This document shows, piece after piece, positions 3,889 through 13,125 of a stretch of 21,404 bases of DNA. Where the stretch lies: positions 1 to 21,404 of IMG/VR virus record IMGVR_UViG_3300029319_000606; one strand, given 5' to 3'. Positions within the stretch are counted from its first letter, which is position 1. Each line of letters opens with the position of its first letter. This stretch comes from a virus. The position numbers and the translations under genes were made by a program. The notes under the pieces were generated by a model. It had not been told where the DNA came from. It searched no databases and saw only the letters and a program-made list of their open reading frames with translations.

Positions 3889-6657
3889 CTACCTTGCCCT
3901 TGCATTTTTGAAAGGCGATTCGCTAAATGCTAAATAAATATATGTTCCTCCACTATAATTAGTCTGTGAGTTATTGGCTCTTAGTTTAAAACCATTTGAT
4001 AAATAATCTATTTTATCAAGACTTCCATTCCAACCTTCAGCTTGAGCATTGTTTGCGTAAAGAGCTTCATCTATTTCATTAAAATTACCACGTTTTGCAT
4101 CTGAAATATTCCAATGGTCACCAGAATCGGTTCTTTTAATCATTACCCAAGCTGGTCTAAAGCCTGTAAAAACAAACGTGCCATCGCTTGATCCGTTGCC
4201 TGTATATGACCCAAACTTGCTATACCCTGCTACTTCGCTGAAACAGTAAGAAATCATATTATCACCAGAACCATTTGATCCGTTGTAATCTCCTAAACTA
4301 AACTTGGTAGAATCAATAGTTACACTTGTGCCAAGAACATTTGTATCATCAGATTCAGCATCATCTTCATTTAAATAAAGTATATTTGGATCAGAAGCAC
4401 TATTAAAAGCTGCTGAGTGATAAACAGCCCAAAATGCACTACTTGAATCTGTCCTATTCTTAATAATAATTACATTAGGTGCAACTCCTAATCCATGACC
4501 TACTGTAGCCCCTGCTGAACCTGTGCCTGTGTATTTTGTTATGGAAAACCCTGCCGAGGCATTTACTTTGGCTACAGATTGGATTGTCCCATCAAAATTA
4601 CTAGATCCAAGAGTTGAGTTTGTATTGGCCTGTCCTCCCATTCCACTGTGGTATTGACAGTAATAATAAAGAGTTGGAGCAGAGGCAGGTACAGTTATAG
4701 TTGTTTTATAAGCACTGTCATCTTTTACAACACCAGTTGTATATTCAGAACCTCCTCCATGAGTACCATCAGATGTTGTAGAAAATCTCACTGGGTGTGA
4801 TTGTGCTGAACTATCTGACCAGTCAAAAACATAAGTACCACCTTCTGCAAGATCAAGAGTAACAGCAGACGTTCCAAAATCATCAAACCTATACTTATTA
4901 CCAGAATCAGGAACAACTTTTACTGTATAAGTCTTGCCATCTGTATCACCAGCGTTCCAGTTCCATGCAGCATAAGTTTGTGTATCTCTATTTACAAAGA
5001 AGTAACCTCGCCCATTAAAACTTAGTCCATTCGATAGGAACTCATTTAAGCCAGAAGATTCTGAATATTCTGCAATGTCAACTCTAGAACTGCTTAATGT
5101 CTTTAATACTCCCCTGACACTGTCTGTTAATGAATGATGATAAGCACCACTTCTCTCTTTTATCCAAGCCCAATCTGGCTGAAAATTCAAGCCTGTAATA
5201 GATTGCGAACCATCATTACCTGTATAAAGCAAAGTATCAAAATGTTTATTAGGTAGCTTTATTGTTGGGTCGGGTAAGTTTGCTGTGCTTAATTCCCATG
5301 TTGAATCTACTCCAGCAGCACTACCTTGAGTCCACGAATCAGAATTAAACCTTACAAACGCTGCTGCATTAGCATTATCGTTTGCTATGTAAGCAAAAAC
5401 TATATCATTTGTTGGGATGCCTGTATAAGTAGTTGAATGAAGTGTTCCATCTTTATAAATTTTTAAAGTTCCATTTTCATATTTTATTCCCATTAAATTA
5501 CTAGCATTCCAACTAGGTGAACCACCAGAAGAATAAGAACCTCCTTGATACCTGTCACCCGTACTCGCAAAAACCCAAACTGCACTATTGCTTAACGCAT
5601 TTGAGGGGTTATTAGGTTGACCAACAAATACACCTAGCCCTTGCCAACCACCCATAAGCGTAGGTTGTACCTCATAATAAAATTTACTTGTACCAGCAAA
5701 AGCAACAGTAGAAATTTCTTTAAAACCACCACTTCCAGACATTTTTAAATTTCCTTCAGATAATGTTGCATTATATGTAAAGCCAGTTAAAGGATTTAAG
5801 GTTGCTTTATTTAAACTTGGGGTATCAGTTACAGAGTCGTTACCATCACCAGCAGCTACAGAAAAATTATTTGGTGTGAAGTTGTTGCCGTTACCGCTTG
5901 AATCCTTACCAAGTGTTGTTGCACTTGTTCCAGAATTGTCTGAAAAATTTAAATAATAACCATTTGTTCCATAACTTCCAACATACTTTTTAGGATTCCA
6001 TTGACCAGTTATAACGTCTGTTGTTCCAAAATATGAAGGATCATATTGAAATCCATCAATAAAATTAATTTCTGTTAAGTAACCATCAAAATGATCTGCG
6101 GATGAATTACCAAAAGTAAAGGAACGACCCCAGGTATTACTTTTACCAGACAAATTTACACAAGTATCATAATTTTGATTTGGTGGATGATTATGTTCTG
6201 ATCCACTTCTCCAATCACTTACTTGTTCGTTATTAACATATATTTTAACTCTATTAGTAGCAGTAGCCTGTGTTGTATCGACTGCCAGAACTATGTGATA
6301 CCATGCACTGGGATCTCTAAAGCGTCTTTCACCTACAAATCTAATACCACTTCCAGCATGATTGTTATCAATAACTGATAGTCTTCTATTGGAATCAGAA
6401 CCACTATCGAATTCTATTTTTAAAATATCACCACTACCATTACCTGAGTCATTTGACCATATTCTTTGTGAGCTATCTCCTACCACTTCACAGAACTTCA
6501 TCCAAAATGAAACAGTCCAAGTTCTTCGGTTTCCAGTTGAACTTACCGATCTAGTAACATATGTACTATCTGCTCTATTAAACCTTAAACTGCGATCTAC
6601 TGCGTATGCCTTCTTTCCTGCTAGAAAGAAAGGTGATGGACTTCCTATACTGGTCAT
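3889..6657 (-). CDS. Large LamG/SPRY-like tail fibre with inserted cupredoxin-like domain
   Basis: A 922-residue protein, likely the main receptor-binding fibre. Residues about 22-200 look like a LamG / concanavalin-like jelly roll (SLRFNRADSTYVTRS, WTVSFWMKF, WYHIVLAVD, GYLTEINFIDG). Residues about 310-440 resemble a SPRY-type beta sandwich (KFYYEVQP...GWQGLGVFVG...MGIKYENGTLKIYKDG). From about 473 on there are three diverged copies of a module with a YTGNG/GTG start, a G...FQPDWAWIK or FRPAWVMIK core and a ...LSNGF... end (about 477-570, 706-812 and 813-917). Between the first and second copies sits a domain (about 575-678) with SHPVRFS and YYYCQYHSGMGG, matching a type 1 copper (cupredoxin) site. 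The start ATG overlaps the upstream stop (TAATG). LamG fibres of this kind are frequent in marine phages; the sugar or protein ligand is unknown. Confidence 0.8.
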   Translation of the reverse strand: MTSIGSPSPFFLAGKKAYAVDRSLRFNRADSTYVTRSVSSTGNRRTWTVSFWMKFCEVVGDSSQRIWSNDSGNGSGDILKIEFDSGSDSNRRLSVIDNNHAGSGIRFVGERRFRDPSAWYHIVLAVDTTQATATNRVKIYVNNEQVSDWRSGSEHNHPPNQNYDTCVNLSGKSNTWGRSFTFGNSSADHFDGYLTEINFIDGFQYDPSYFGTTDVITGQWNPKKYVGSYGTNGYYLNFSDNSGTSATTLGKDSSGNGNNFTPNNFSVAAGDGNDSVTDTPSLNKATLNPLTGFTYNATLSEGNLKMSGSGGFKEISTVAFAGTSKFYYEVQPTLMGGWQGLGVFVGQPNNPSNALSNSAVWVFASTGDRYQGGSYSSGGSPSWNASNLMGIKYENGTLKIYKDGTLHSTTYTGIPTNDIVFAYIANDNANAAAFVRFNSDSWTQGSAAGVDSTWELSTANLPDPTIKLPNKHFDTLLYTGNDGSQSITGLNFQPDWAWIKERSGAYHHSLTDSVRGVLKTLSSSRVDIAEYSESSGLNEFLSNGLSFNGRGYFFVNRDTQTYAAWNWNAGDTDGKTYTVKVVPDSGNKYRFDDFGTSAVTLDLAEGGTYVFDWSDSSAQSHPVRFSTTSDGTHGGGSEYTTGVVKDDSAYKTTITVPASAPTLYYYCQYHSGMGGQANTNSTLGSSNFDGTIQSVAKVNASAGFSITKYTGTGSAGATVGHGLGVAPNVIIIKNRTDSSSAFWAVYHSAAFNSASDPNILYLNEDDAESDDTNVLGTSVTIDSTKFSLGDYNGSNGSGDNMISYCFSEVAGYSKFGSYTGNGSSDGTFVFTGFRPAWVMIKRTDSGDHWNISDAKRGNFNEIDEALYANNAQAEGWNGSLDKIDYLSNGFKLRANNSQTNYSGGTYIYLAFSESPFKNARAR

Positions 6658-7085
6658 TAGCTAAAGTTTCCGACAAACTGTGCAGAAATTTTAGTAGATG
6701 ATCGAGCGATCCAGGCAATCATATCAACTGCATTTGCTCCTGTAGACAATGTAGGTGCTGTTCCATCGCTGAAGTCCCAATACGATTCAAAAGCTGCGGT
6801 GTGGCCTCCAGTGCCGTCTTGGATAATAAAAATAACACCTGATTGACCAGCAACTAAAGTAGTAGGATTAGCAAAAGTAGTGTTTCCAGTAAGAGTGGTT
6901 GTAAAATTATTTCCTGTTTTAAAATCTAGCGTTATTGTCGAAGCATAAGTGACAGTAATAACTTCTCCGATAGTTCCTTTTGTAGTAACCCTTCCGTTAC
7001 CACCAGACGTTCCACCATTATCAAATACAAGAGTATTTAGTCCACTTGTTTCGTGTTTTACGTTAGTGACTTTTAGTGTGCTCAT
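6657..7085 (-). CDS. Small beta-rich tail fibre protein
   Basis: A 142-residue protein starting MSTLKVTNVKHETSG. The C-terminal body (TITLDFKTGNNFTTTLTGNT, then TTFANPTT, QSGVIFIIQDGTGGHTAAF, DMIAWIARSSTKISAQFVGNF) follows a pattern seen in many marine phage fibre proteins: LDF...GNxTFxNPTT...GQSGxxxIxQD...xxDxIxxxxxS. It is probably a trimeric beta structure attached to the baseplate or fibre. The ATG overlaps the previous stop (ATGA), and its own stop overlaps the ATG of the large LamG fibre, so the two are likely made and assembled together. No catalytic motif. Confidence 0.7.
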   Translation of the reverse strand: MSTLKVTNVKHETSGLNTLVFDNGGTSGGNGRVTTKGTIGEVITVTYASTITLDFKTGNNFTTTLTGNTTFANPTTLVAGQSGVIFIIQDGTGGHTAAFESYWDFSDGTAPTLSTGANAVDMIAWIARSSTKISAQFVGNFS

Positions 7086-7429
7086 GACTTGGGATTAGCG
7101 TCTTTTACAGCTTTATTATGTGCAGCAAAACTGCCTGTTGCATCTAGTTTACCAGCAATAATATCATCGTAAATCATTGCCATTTGCTCCCCTGTTGGTG
7201 CGTAAGTTGTAGAGCCTGTTTCTGTTCTCTTAATTTTATATTCTTCTGCCGTTTTCCATGCTATATAGGCTGCATTTAATTCATCATCTGTTGGTTGTGA
7301 ATCTTTATTACCAGAATCCCACTCAATAATTTTATGAGGAGGAGGAGTTTGATCTAATCTATAACGATTAGCATTTTTACCAAGTTGCAGTAAAGCTAAA
7401 TTTATGTCTGTGTCTGAATTTATCGCCAT
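7082..7429 (-). CDS. Putative XkdW-like fibre chaperone
   Basis: A 115-residue mostly helical protein. It has DSQPTDDELNAAYIAWKTAEEYKIKRTE and then YAPTGEQMAMIYDDIIAGKL. The order of a PTxxEL...A...W helix, a basic hinge with R/K-R, YxPxxEQMxMIYxD and a terminal W/F...K...NP helix resembles small tail-fibre-associated chaperones (XkdW-like). It resembles the 8061-8375 protein in layout, although similarity is weak by eye. It follows a C1q-like fibre gene after 2 bases and has a good AAGGAG ribosome site. Likely role: aiding folding or attachment of the upstream fibre (inference). Confidence 0.55.
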   Translation of the reverse strand: MAINSDTDINLALLQLGKNANRYRLDQTPPPHKIIEWDSGNKDSQPTDDELNAAYIAWKTAEEYKIKRTETGSTTYAPTGEQMAMIYDDIIAGKLDATGSFAAHNKAVKDANPKS

Positions 7430-7431
7430 AA

Positions 7432-8064
7432 TTAAGACTCCTTGAATATTTTTACTACTGTATAAATTTCTGTAGAAAGATCAGTACCTATTCCAAATCC
7501 ATAAGTTGTTTCAGTACTTTCTCCATAGTGTCGTATTTCGTAAGTTGTCGCTCCAGATATAGTAACTCTGGCAAATAAATGAGCTACATTATAACCAGCA
7601 CCTCCAGCACTAGCATACATAGATGTTCCTTCTTGAATGTTAGTTGCCGATCCTGATGTTTGATAAAGCTGAATCATGTGACGATTAGACTTGTATGCTG
7701 GTGCAAGAACCTCAATTAAATAAGAACCAGCTTGTAAAGTAAATTGATTACTACTTATTGAGACTATTCCATCTGCATCCGTTATTTCAGTATTTAGATC
7801 TCTTGTTCTCCAAGCTCCAGCAGTAAATGTACCTCCATCAGTACCTAAAGATTTTTGATCGCAAATAATTGCATAACTAGCAAATTTACCTCCCCCTGCT
7901 GCATCGAAACTTAGATTTCCCGACCCATCAGTTTTCATAAACTGACCAGCCGATCCATCAGCATTTGGGAGTTTAAATGCTACATCTGCTGATCCTGGAG
8001 CGTTTGTTGGTGAGTTGAGTGAAACAACATTACCGCCTGAGTGTTTTAGTGATATTTTGCTCAT
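7432..8064 (-). CDS. C1q/TNF-like tail fibre protein
   Basis: A 210-residue protein. The N-terminus (MSKISLKHSGGNVVSLNSP, then AFKLPNADGSAGQFMKTDGSGNLSF) is the repetitive head seen in phage fibre proteins that links to the tail. Residues about 62-210 form a beta jelly roll: WRTRDLNTEITDADGIVSIS, QFTLQAGSYLIEVLAPAYKS, HMIQLYQTSG, then YEIRHYGEST. Q-F-x-L-x-A-G-x-Y-x-I is the classic C1q/TNF-like strand pattern. It probably binds the host surface as a trimer. Its start overlaps the end of the preceding XkdW-like gene (ATGA). Confidence 0.7.
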   Translation of the reverse strand: MSKISLKHSGGNVVSLNSPTNAPGSADVAFKLPNADGSAGQFMKTDGSGNLSFDAAGGGKFASYAIICDQKSLGTDGGTFTAGAWRTRDLNTEITDADGIVSISSNQFTLQAGSYLIEVLAPAYKSNRHMIQLYQTSGSATNIQEGTSMYASAGGAGYNVAHLFARVTISGATTYEIRHYGESTETTYGFGIGTDLSTEIYTVVKIFKES

Positions 8065-8375
8065 GGTTTAGGATATTTGTCTTTGATAGCTTTAATTGTA
8101 GTTTTCCAACCAGCTACACCATTATGATAAATCGTATCAAGCTGATCTTCAATAGGAGGATACTCTGCTCTTCTTTGAGATCTGTAACTATCATTTTCTA
8201 AATCCCATGCAGCCTGTAGTGCAGCAAGTCCATCTGTACATTCTTTTTCTGTAGGTTTTACACCGCCATCTAAAACCATTAAATTTGCGTAAATTTTATT
8301 TGAGGGGTCTGACCAACCAAACCATTGTCCAGTTCTTACAGTTACAAGATATTTTTCAATATTATCTGGTCGCAT
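8061..8375 (-). CDS. Putative XkdW-like fibre chaperone
   Basis: A 104-residue protein that ends with YPPIEDQLDTIYHNGVAGWK, then TTIKAIKDKYPKP. The order YPPxxDQLDxxY..G...W...I...K.KYPKP is strongly characteristic of the XkdW-type tail-fibre accessory family. Earlier residues give YANLMVLDGGVKPTEKECTD and a helix with LQAAWDLEND. The ATG is preceded by a good AGGAGA site. It sits between two C1q-like fibre genes, with an ATGA overlap onto the downstream one. Confidence 0.65.
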   Translation of the reverse strand: MRPDNIEKYLVTVRTGQWFGWSDPSNKIYANLMVLDGGVKPTEKECTDGLAALQAAWDLENDSYRSQRRAEYPPIEDQLDTIYHNGVAGWKTTIKAIKDKYPKP

Positions 8376-8376
8376 T

Positions 8377-9033
8377 TTAAGTATCTCCTAATCTTATAAA
8401 TGTAACATAAGTTCTATTTTGATTTGAATTACCATCTAAAGTTGCTGTGTTTTGATTATATGCTTCAAAGAAAACCTTATCATTAGCTGTATTTGTAACA
8501 TCAACAAAAGATTCAACAGTAACCATACAATAATCATAAGTACCATAATCACCATTACTACTAAGTCCAGCAGCAATGGCACTGTAATTACTTCCATCTG
8601 ATGTTTTTTGTATTCTTAAAACCCCAAATGGTGTGTTGCCTGTATCTTCAAAATATCCATTAAATCTTACTAAATAAATACCTGTTGATGGAAATGAAAA
8701 TATTCCACTTGAAGGGTTGCTAAATGAGCCAACACCAAAACCAACATTTGCCCAATTAGCACTTAAAGTTACGTATGAAGTGTTTCCAACACTTAAAGCA
8801 GTAGTAAGCCTAAATTGTGCTGCAACTGTAATTCCACCACCACTTATTCCAGTTCCAGAAATTCCAGCGTCAGTTATTGATATTCTTTCAACACCACCAG
8901 TTGAAAACTTGATGGTATTAGCAGAAGGAAAACTTATTCCTGTGTCAACATCATCACCAGTTATAGCTGGTGCGGACACAGATCCAGCTACTCCTTTAAT
9001 TGCTGGTGTTGTTCCTGATAGTTCTAAGCTCAT
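8377..9033 (-). CDS. C1q/TNF-like tail fibre protein
   Basis: A 218-residue protein. The N-terminus reads MSLELSGTTPAIKGVAGSVS and then DTGISFPSANTIKFSTGGVE, a fibre head repeat (FPSANTIKFSTGGVERISIT) common in phage fibres. Residues about 74-218 form a C1q-like jelly roll with FPSTGIYLVRFNGYFEDTGN and VFFEAYNQNT. Gly-Ile-Tyr-Leu-Val is the usual C1q strand. It probably forms a trimeric receptor-binding tip. Little sequence identity with the 7432-8064 protein is visible, but the architecture is the same, so the two may recognise different surface structures. Confidence 0.7.
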   Translation of the reverse strand: MSLELSGTTPAIKGVAGSVSAPAITGDDVDTGISFPSANTIKFSTGGVERISITDAGISGTGISGGGITVAAQFRLTTALSVGNTSYVTLSANWANVGFGVGSFSNPSSGIFSFPSTGIYLVRFNGYFEDTGNTPFGVLRIQKTSDGSNYSAIAAGLSSNGDYGTYDYCMVTVESFVDVTNTANDKVFFEAYNQNTATLDGNSNQNRTYVTFIRLGDT

Positions 9034-9035
9034 AA

Positions 9036-9677
9036 TTAAAGAATAACAAGAGTTGCACCATTTGGCACGACTACTTCTTTACCTGTATTTATTGTAGGCG
9101 ATACTGTAATCGCATTTTTACCAGACGTTAAAGTATAGTTTTCTGTAATAGTTTGACCTGTCTCTAAGAACACCTCATCCGTGCCACCTCCAGTAGCTCC
9201 AGCACCTCCTCCAATAGCACCCCAAGACGTTGTATAACCTTCAAATTGTCCTGTATCAGAATTATATCTAAATTGTCCTGCGGCTGCTGATGGTGCTCCA
9301 GATTGTCCAGGTTGCTGTGCGTTATTACCAACAGGAACTTTTAAAAATCCAGTAGATGACATCGTAACATCACCTGTCATCGTAGGACTTGCTGCTACAA
9401 CATGACCAAAGTTTGCTTCGTTTATTTTTCCTAAAACAACATAAGTCGCAGTATCACCCGAAACTGATGTTGCTATTTTCAACTCATTTGTAGAAGTATT
9501 TATATGAGGTTGATGTTGAGCTATATTTGCTGCTCCTGATGGATCGCTACTTCCAGAACTTATTGTTCTTAATGCTTGAAATATTTCATTAATTTTTGCA
9601 CGAACCGCAGCACCCGTTCCATTGGCGGTTTGATAATTATTACCCGTTTCACTGGTAGTAGAGCCTGGTCTAGCCAT
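9036..9677 (-). CDS. Tail fibre or tail-tip attachment protein
   Basis: A 213-residue protein directly after the J-like gene. N-terminus MARPGSTTSETGNNYQTANG has a helical part (AKINEIFQALRTISSGSSDP), followed by a beta region with the fibre phrase GQFRYNSDTGQFEGYTTSWG and a glycine-rich linker (GGGAGATGGG). The C-terminus TGQTITENYTLTSGKNAITV then GATLVIL is a motif I recall at the end of many marine phage fibre proteins; it may be a trimerisation or attachment cap. It likely links J-like tail-tip protein to the more distal fibres. Confidence 0.65.
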   Translation of the reverse strand: MARPGSTTSETGNNYQTANGTGAAVRAKINEIFQALRTISSGSSDPSGAANIAQHQPHINTSTNELKIATSVSGDTATYVVLGKINEANFGHVVAASPTMTGDVTMSSTGFLKVPVGNNAQQPGQSGAPSAAAGQFRYNSDTGQFEGYTTSWGAIGGGAGATGGGTDEVFLETGQTITENYTLTSGKNAITVSPTINTGKEVVVPNGATLVIL

Positions 9678-9702
9678 TTAAAAAAGTAACATTGAACCTA
9701 TT

Positions 9703-12700
9703 CTAACTTGCTTTACCAAATCCGACAGCTTGATAGGTAAAATTTCTATCAACTGAAGCATTTGAAGAGTTCTTAAAATGAACAGTAAATCCCGTTCCAG
9801 AAATATTAGTTAGTTCAAAAAAGTCTCCAGATTGCATATTCTGTGCGGTAATACCAATCGAGGGTAATATGCTATTTGCTCCACCTTCAGTATTGGCAGT
9901 ACCTACAAAGAAAGGATGTTGGAACGTAATAGCCTTTGCCCCTGCTCCACTTGCTTCTGTCTGATTACTTCGTTCAATTCTTTGTTCCATAGAAGCTGTA
10001 TATCCTAACTCAAATACTCGAATATCTTGGGCAGGATCATTACTTGTTAAATTCACTTTAAATTGAAAACCTCTTCCTTTATATGTTCCATTTGCAAATG
10101 TTTGAAAAGGCCCATAAGTAGGTGATCCAGTATTAGGATTATCTTGAGTTACACGAACTAACATTTCAGCATTGACATCAGTAGCAGTTAATCCTTCAAA
10201 GTCTCCTCGTGCATCTAAATCTGGTATTGAATCAAATAAATCTGATGGATAAAATGCTTCTGTTAAAAAATGACGTTTTAAATCTAAAGTAAATACATCT
10301 CCTAAATCTAAAGTTGTACCTCCTGCCGTTCCACCAAATTCATAAGTACCTAATGATGCTATGCCTCCTATATCATCTATGGAATTTTCGGCATCAAAGT
10401 CAGTAATACTATCAAATTGTCCTGTACCAGTTAAATTAAGAGAATTTGTTGTCGCATCAAAAGCAACATTAGTTTTTGTTCCTTGAAATTTAGGAACATC
10501 TAAATCTTCTCTTCTTGTCTGAATTAACTTATCATCAACTGTATCTGGTAAATCTATAACTACACTTGCTTCACCATTACTAAATCTACCGCCATCATCT
10601 TGAAATTTAAGAATATATTCCCCTTCAAGTAGTGGAACATCAGCGATCGTTGTATTACCAGCTAATGCTTCAACTAAATCTGTAGCATTTGAAAATGTTC
10701 CCGTTCCATCGGTTTTTGAAGAATGTCTTACATAAACACGGCCACCATGAGTAACATCTAAATCTGTTGCTAAATTCCAACGTAGTCTCATGGTTTTTTT
10801 GCTTATAGGCTCACCTGTAAGTCCAGTAACGTCAGCAGGAACAGCAGTTTTACCAACAGTATTAAAAATTCTAGAAGTATCCGTGGCACTAGGTTCTAAA
10901 CCAGAGTTTAAACTGCGAACAGACACTTCGTAAGATCCTACTTTTGTGTTAAATATTTCAAAATCAGGACTACTTGTTGTGGCAGAAACAATATTATTAT
11001 CATCAAATCTATAATTAACCATATAATTTGAAACACCCGTTACAGGCTGCCATCTGACAATTAATTTTGATACTGGCTGATTATTAATTAAAACAATAAC
11101 TTCTTCTGCACTTAATCCTTGAGGAGGTGGTTTGAGTAAATTTAAAGTTGATATTTGCTGCGGTGTTATTGTTTCTCCATCTTCAATAAACGCATATTTT
11201 TCATTTACATAAGCTAATGCTGTTATTCCATAACTAATTCCATCTCGCTCTTCAACAGACATTACTCTAAATGACTGAGCAGAAACAGTATCATTCTCAA
11301 GCATCCAAATACTGTTAACATTCGGTGTTTGACTTAATGCACTTTCTAAAGTAATTACTTTGCCAGAAATAGAGGTTACATTTTTAGTCTCAACAGTTCC
11401 GTTAGGTAATATGACACTTAATTTAGGATTATTCTGATCTGACAAATCAGTAGAACTAGAATCATCTACTGTTATTTGGGTCGTAGTAGCTGCATTAATT
11501 CTTCCTGCTCTTCTTATACCTGATCTTGCTGGATCGGAAATGCTGATAATCGCTCCAGGACGTACAACGCATCCTGACTCCATTGAAACAGAAAAGTTTA
11601 CGGCTTCAGTTTCTCTCTGTTCCGCAAATAATATTGCTTTTGCAAACCTTCTAGCTTGACCTCTACTTGTGCAACCTAACGCTTTTACTCTTTTAACGTG
11701 CAACCCATACTTACTTCTATACGCTGCTTCAGCTTCTACCTCTTCATAATCTAAGTCTCTAGTTTCCATATTAAAATATGAAACTGCAATAACGGTACTT
11801 CTAGTTTTTAAACTACTTCCTGTGTAACTAAAACCTTCCGATCCAACATTAGCTAGTGTAAATAAATAACTTGGATCTTTTGGACTATCTTGAGTAAGAA
11901 GTAAAGCTCCTTCAGACCAAATAGGCATACATCTCATTATTCCTGACAAAGTATTTATGACACTAAATGCTTCAACGCTTGTCTGAATATTTATATTGCA
12001 AGCAAATCTAGCTTCTTGTCCACCAAATCCATCTGATACAAGAGTATTAGAAAATTTACTGGCAGTTACAAATGAAAATAAATCTAAATTACTATCAATA
12101 ATATGATTACCTAGCCCATATCTAGTGTTAGTAAGTAGGTCAAGAAGTATCATGGCAGGGCAAGTTGTCCATTGAGCAGCACCCATGACACCATTAAAAA
12201 TGTAACCAGTAGGATATTCTATTCTTCCAGTTTGTAAATCTACAGTTGGAGTACCCGATCCACTAGCTCCTGTACCTGGGATTCTTACTTTTACTCCTCT
12301 TACTCTAAAAGTTCTTCTTGGAATCCTACTGAAAAACTCTGAATCTAAACGTAATCTTGTAAAAGCACTGTTTGGATATGTGCTTGAATCATCTTCTAAT
12401 TCTGAATAAGATTGCCAAATTAAATCTCTTTGTATCCTATCTGTACTATTTGCTGAAGTTTTTACTAAACGAACATCTACAGGATGAGCACCAGTAAGTT
12501 CAATTCTATATTCTCTGTTATAAGCATCTGCTGTCCTACCTCTTATAGTATCTGAATGAATTGTTGTAAAACCACCTCCATTGTATTGAAGTTGAATATC
12601 AAAACTAACTGAAGAACCTACAACATCTCCATCATCTTCAATAACTTGCAAGATAGGAACAGTAACAGTAATTTTTACAGCATCTAAATTAGAATTATTA

Positions 12701-13125
12701 GTAAGTTGTCTTGTTATTGGACTACCATTTTCAACTTTTACTCCCACGTTAAAAAGAGAAGCACTTCCCGAAACTTTAGACATTTTAGTTTGGGGATCTG
12801 TACCAAAACGAATATCAAGGTCTACATTCTGATGATTAAAATCAACATTTTGTGGATTAGTTGAGTCAGCCGTAGAAGATAAAATTGGTGTGTCATCTAA
12901 AAAAATATCTTTCTTTGCAGCATTTTTATATGCAGTAGTACCTTTAGTTCTTCCTTCTTTTGAAGGACTTGAAAAACCTTCTATCTCACCTTCAGAAATA
13001 AGATCAAGTAAAGTCGCAAACTGTTTACTATGTAAGTTATCAGGTGTAATGGTTGGTGGATCTTGGCCTCCACCTTTACCGCCACCACCACCAGATCCAG
13101 CAATATGTTTATTATCTTCAATCAT
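9703..13125 (-). CDS. Tail-tip / host-specificity protein, lambda J-like
   Basis: At 1140 residues this matches the length of lambda gpJ (about 1130). It opens with a glycine-rich stretch (SGGGGGKGGGQDPPTITPDN) and LHSKQFATLLDLISEGEIEG, a J-type hallmark. Residues about 30-640 look like the tail hub (VRIP..., AMILLDLLTNTRYGLGNHI, TRDLDYEEV). Two fibronectin type III-like domains follow (about 670-755 and 763-860, with SKLIVRWQPVTGVSNYMVNY and MRLRWNLATD). The rest is beta-rich and ends in FTYQAVGFGKAS. It closes the tail tip, fixes the central fibre and contacts the host. Its ATG overlaps the stop of the I-like gene (ATGA). Confidence 0.9.
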   Translation of the reverse strand: MIEDNKHIAGSGGGGGKGGGQDPPTITPDNLHSKQFATLLDLISEGEIEGFSSPSKEGRTKGTTAYKNAAKKDIFLDDTPILSSTADSTNPQNVDFNHQNVDLDIRFGTDPQTKMSKVSGSASLFNVGVKVENGSPITRQLTNNSNLDAVKITVTVPILQVIEDDGDVVGSSVSFDIQLQYNGGGFTTIHSDTIRGRTADAYNREYRIELTGAHPVDVRLVKTSANSTDRIQRDLIWQSYSELEDDSSTYPNSAFTRLRLDSEFFSRIPRRTFRVRGVKVRIPGTGASGSGTPTVDLQTGRIEYPTGYIFNGVMGAAQWTTCPAMILLDLLTNTRYGLGNHIIDSNLDLFSFVTASKFSNTLVSDGFGGQEARFACNINIQTSVEAFSVINTLSGIMRCMPIWSEGALLLTQDSPKDPSYLFTLANVGSEGFSYTGSSLKTRSTVIAVSYFNMETRDLDYEEVEAEAAYRSKYGLHVKRVKALGCTSRGQARRFAKAILFAEQRETEAVNFSVSMESGCVVRPGAIISISDPARSGIRRAGRINAATTTQITVDDSSSTDLSDQNNPKLSVILPNGTVETKNVTSISGKVITLESALSQTPNVNSIWMLENDTVSAQSFRVMSVEERDGISYGITALAYVNEKYAFIEDGETITPQQISTLNLLKPPPQGLSAEEVIVLINNQPVSKLIVRWQPVTGVSNYMVNYRFDDNNIVSATTSSPDFEIFNTKVGSYEVSVRSLNSGLEPSATDTSRIFNTVGKTAVPADVTGLTGEPISKKTMRLRWNLATDLDVTHGGRVYVRHSSKTDGTGTFSNATDLVEALAGNTTIADVPLLEGEYILKFQDDGGRFSNGEASVVIDLPDTVDDKLIQTRREDLDVPKFQGTKTNVAFDATTNSLNLTGTGQFDSITDFDAENSIDDIGGIASLGTYEFGGTAGGTTLDLGDVFTLDLKRHFLTEAFYPSDLFDSIPDLDARGDFEGLTATDVNAEMLVRVTQDNPNTGSPTYGPFQTFANGTYKGRGFQFKVNLTSNDPAQDIRVFELGYTASMEQRIERSNQTEASGAGAKAITFQHPFFVGTANTEGGANSILPSIGITAQNMQSGDFFELTNISGTGFTVHFKNSSNASVDRNFTYQAVGFGKAS

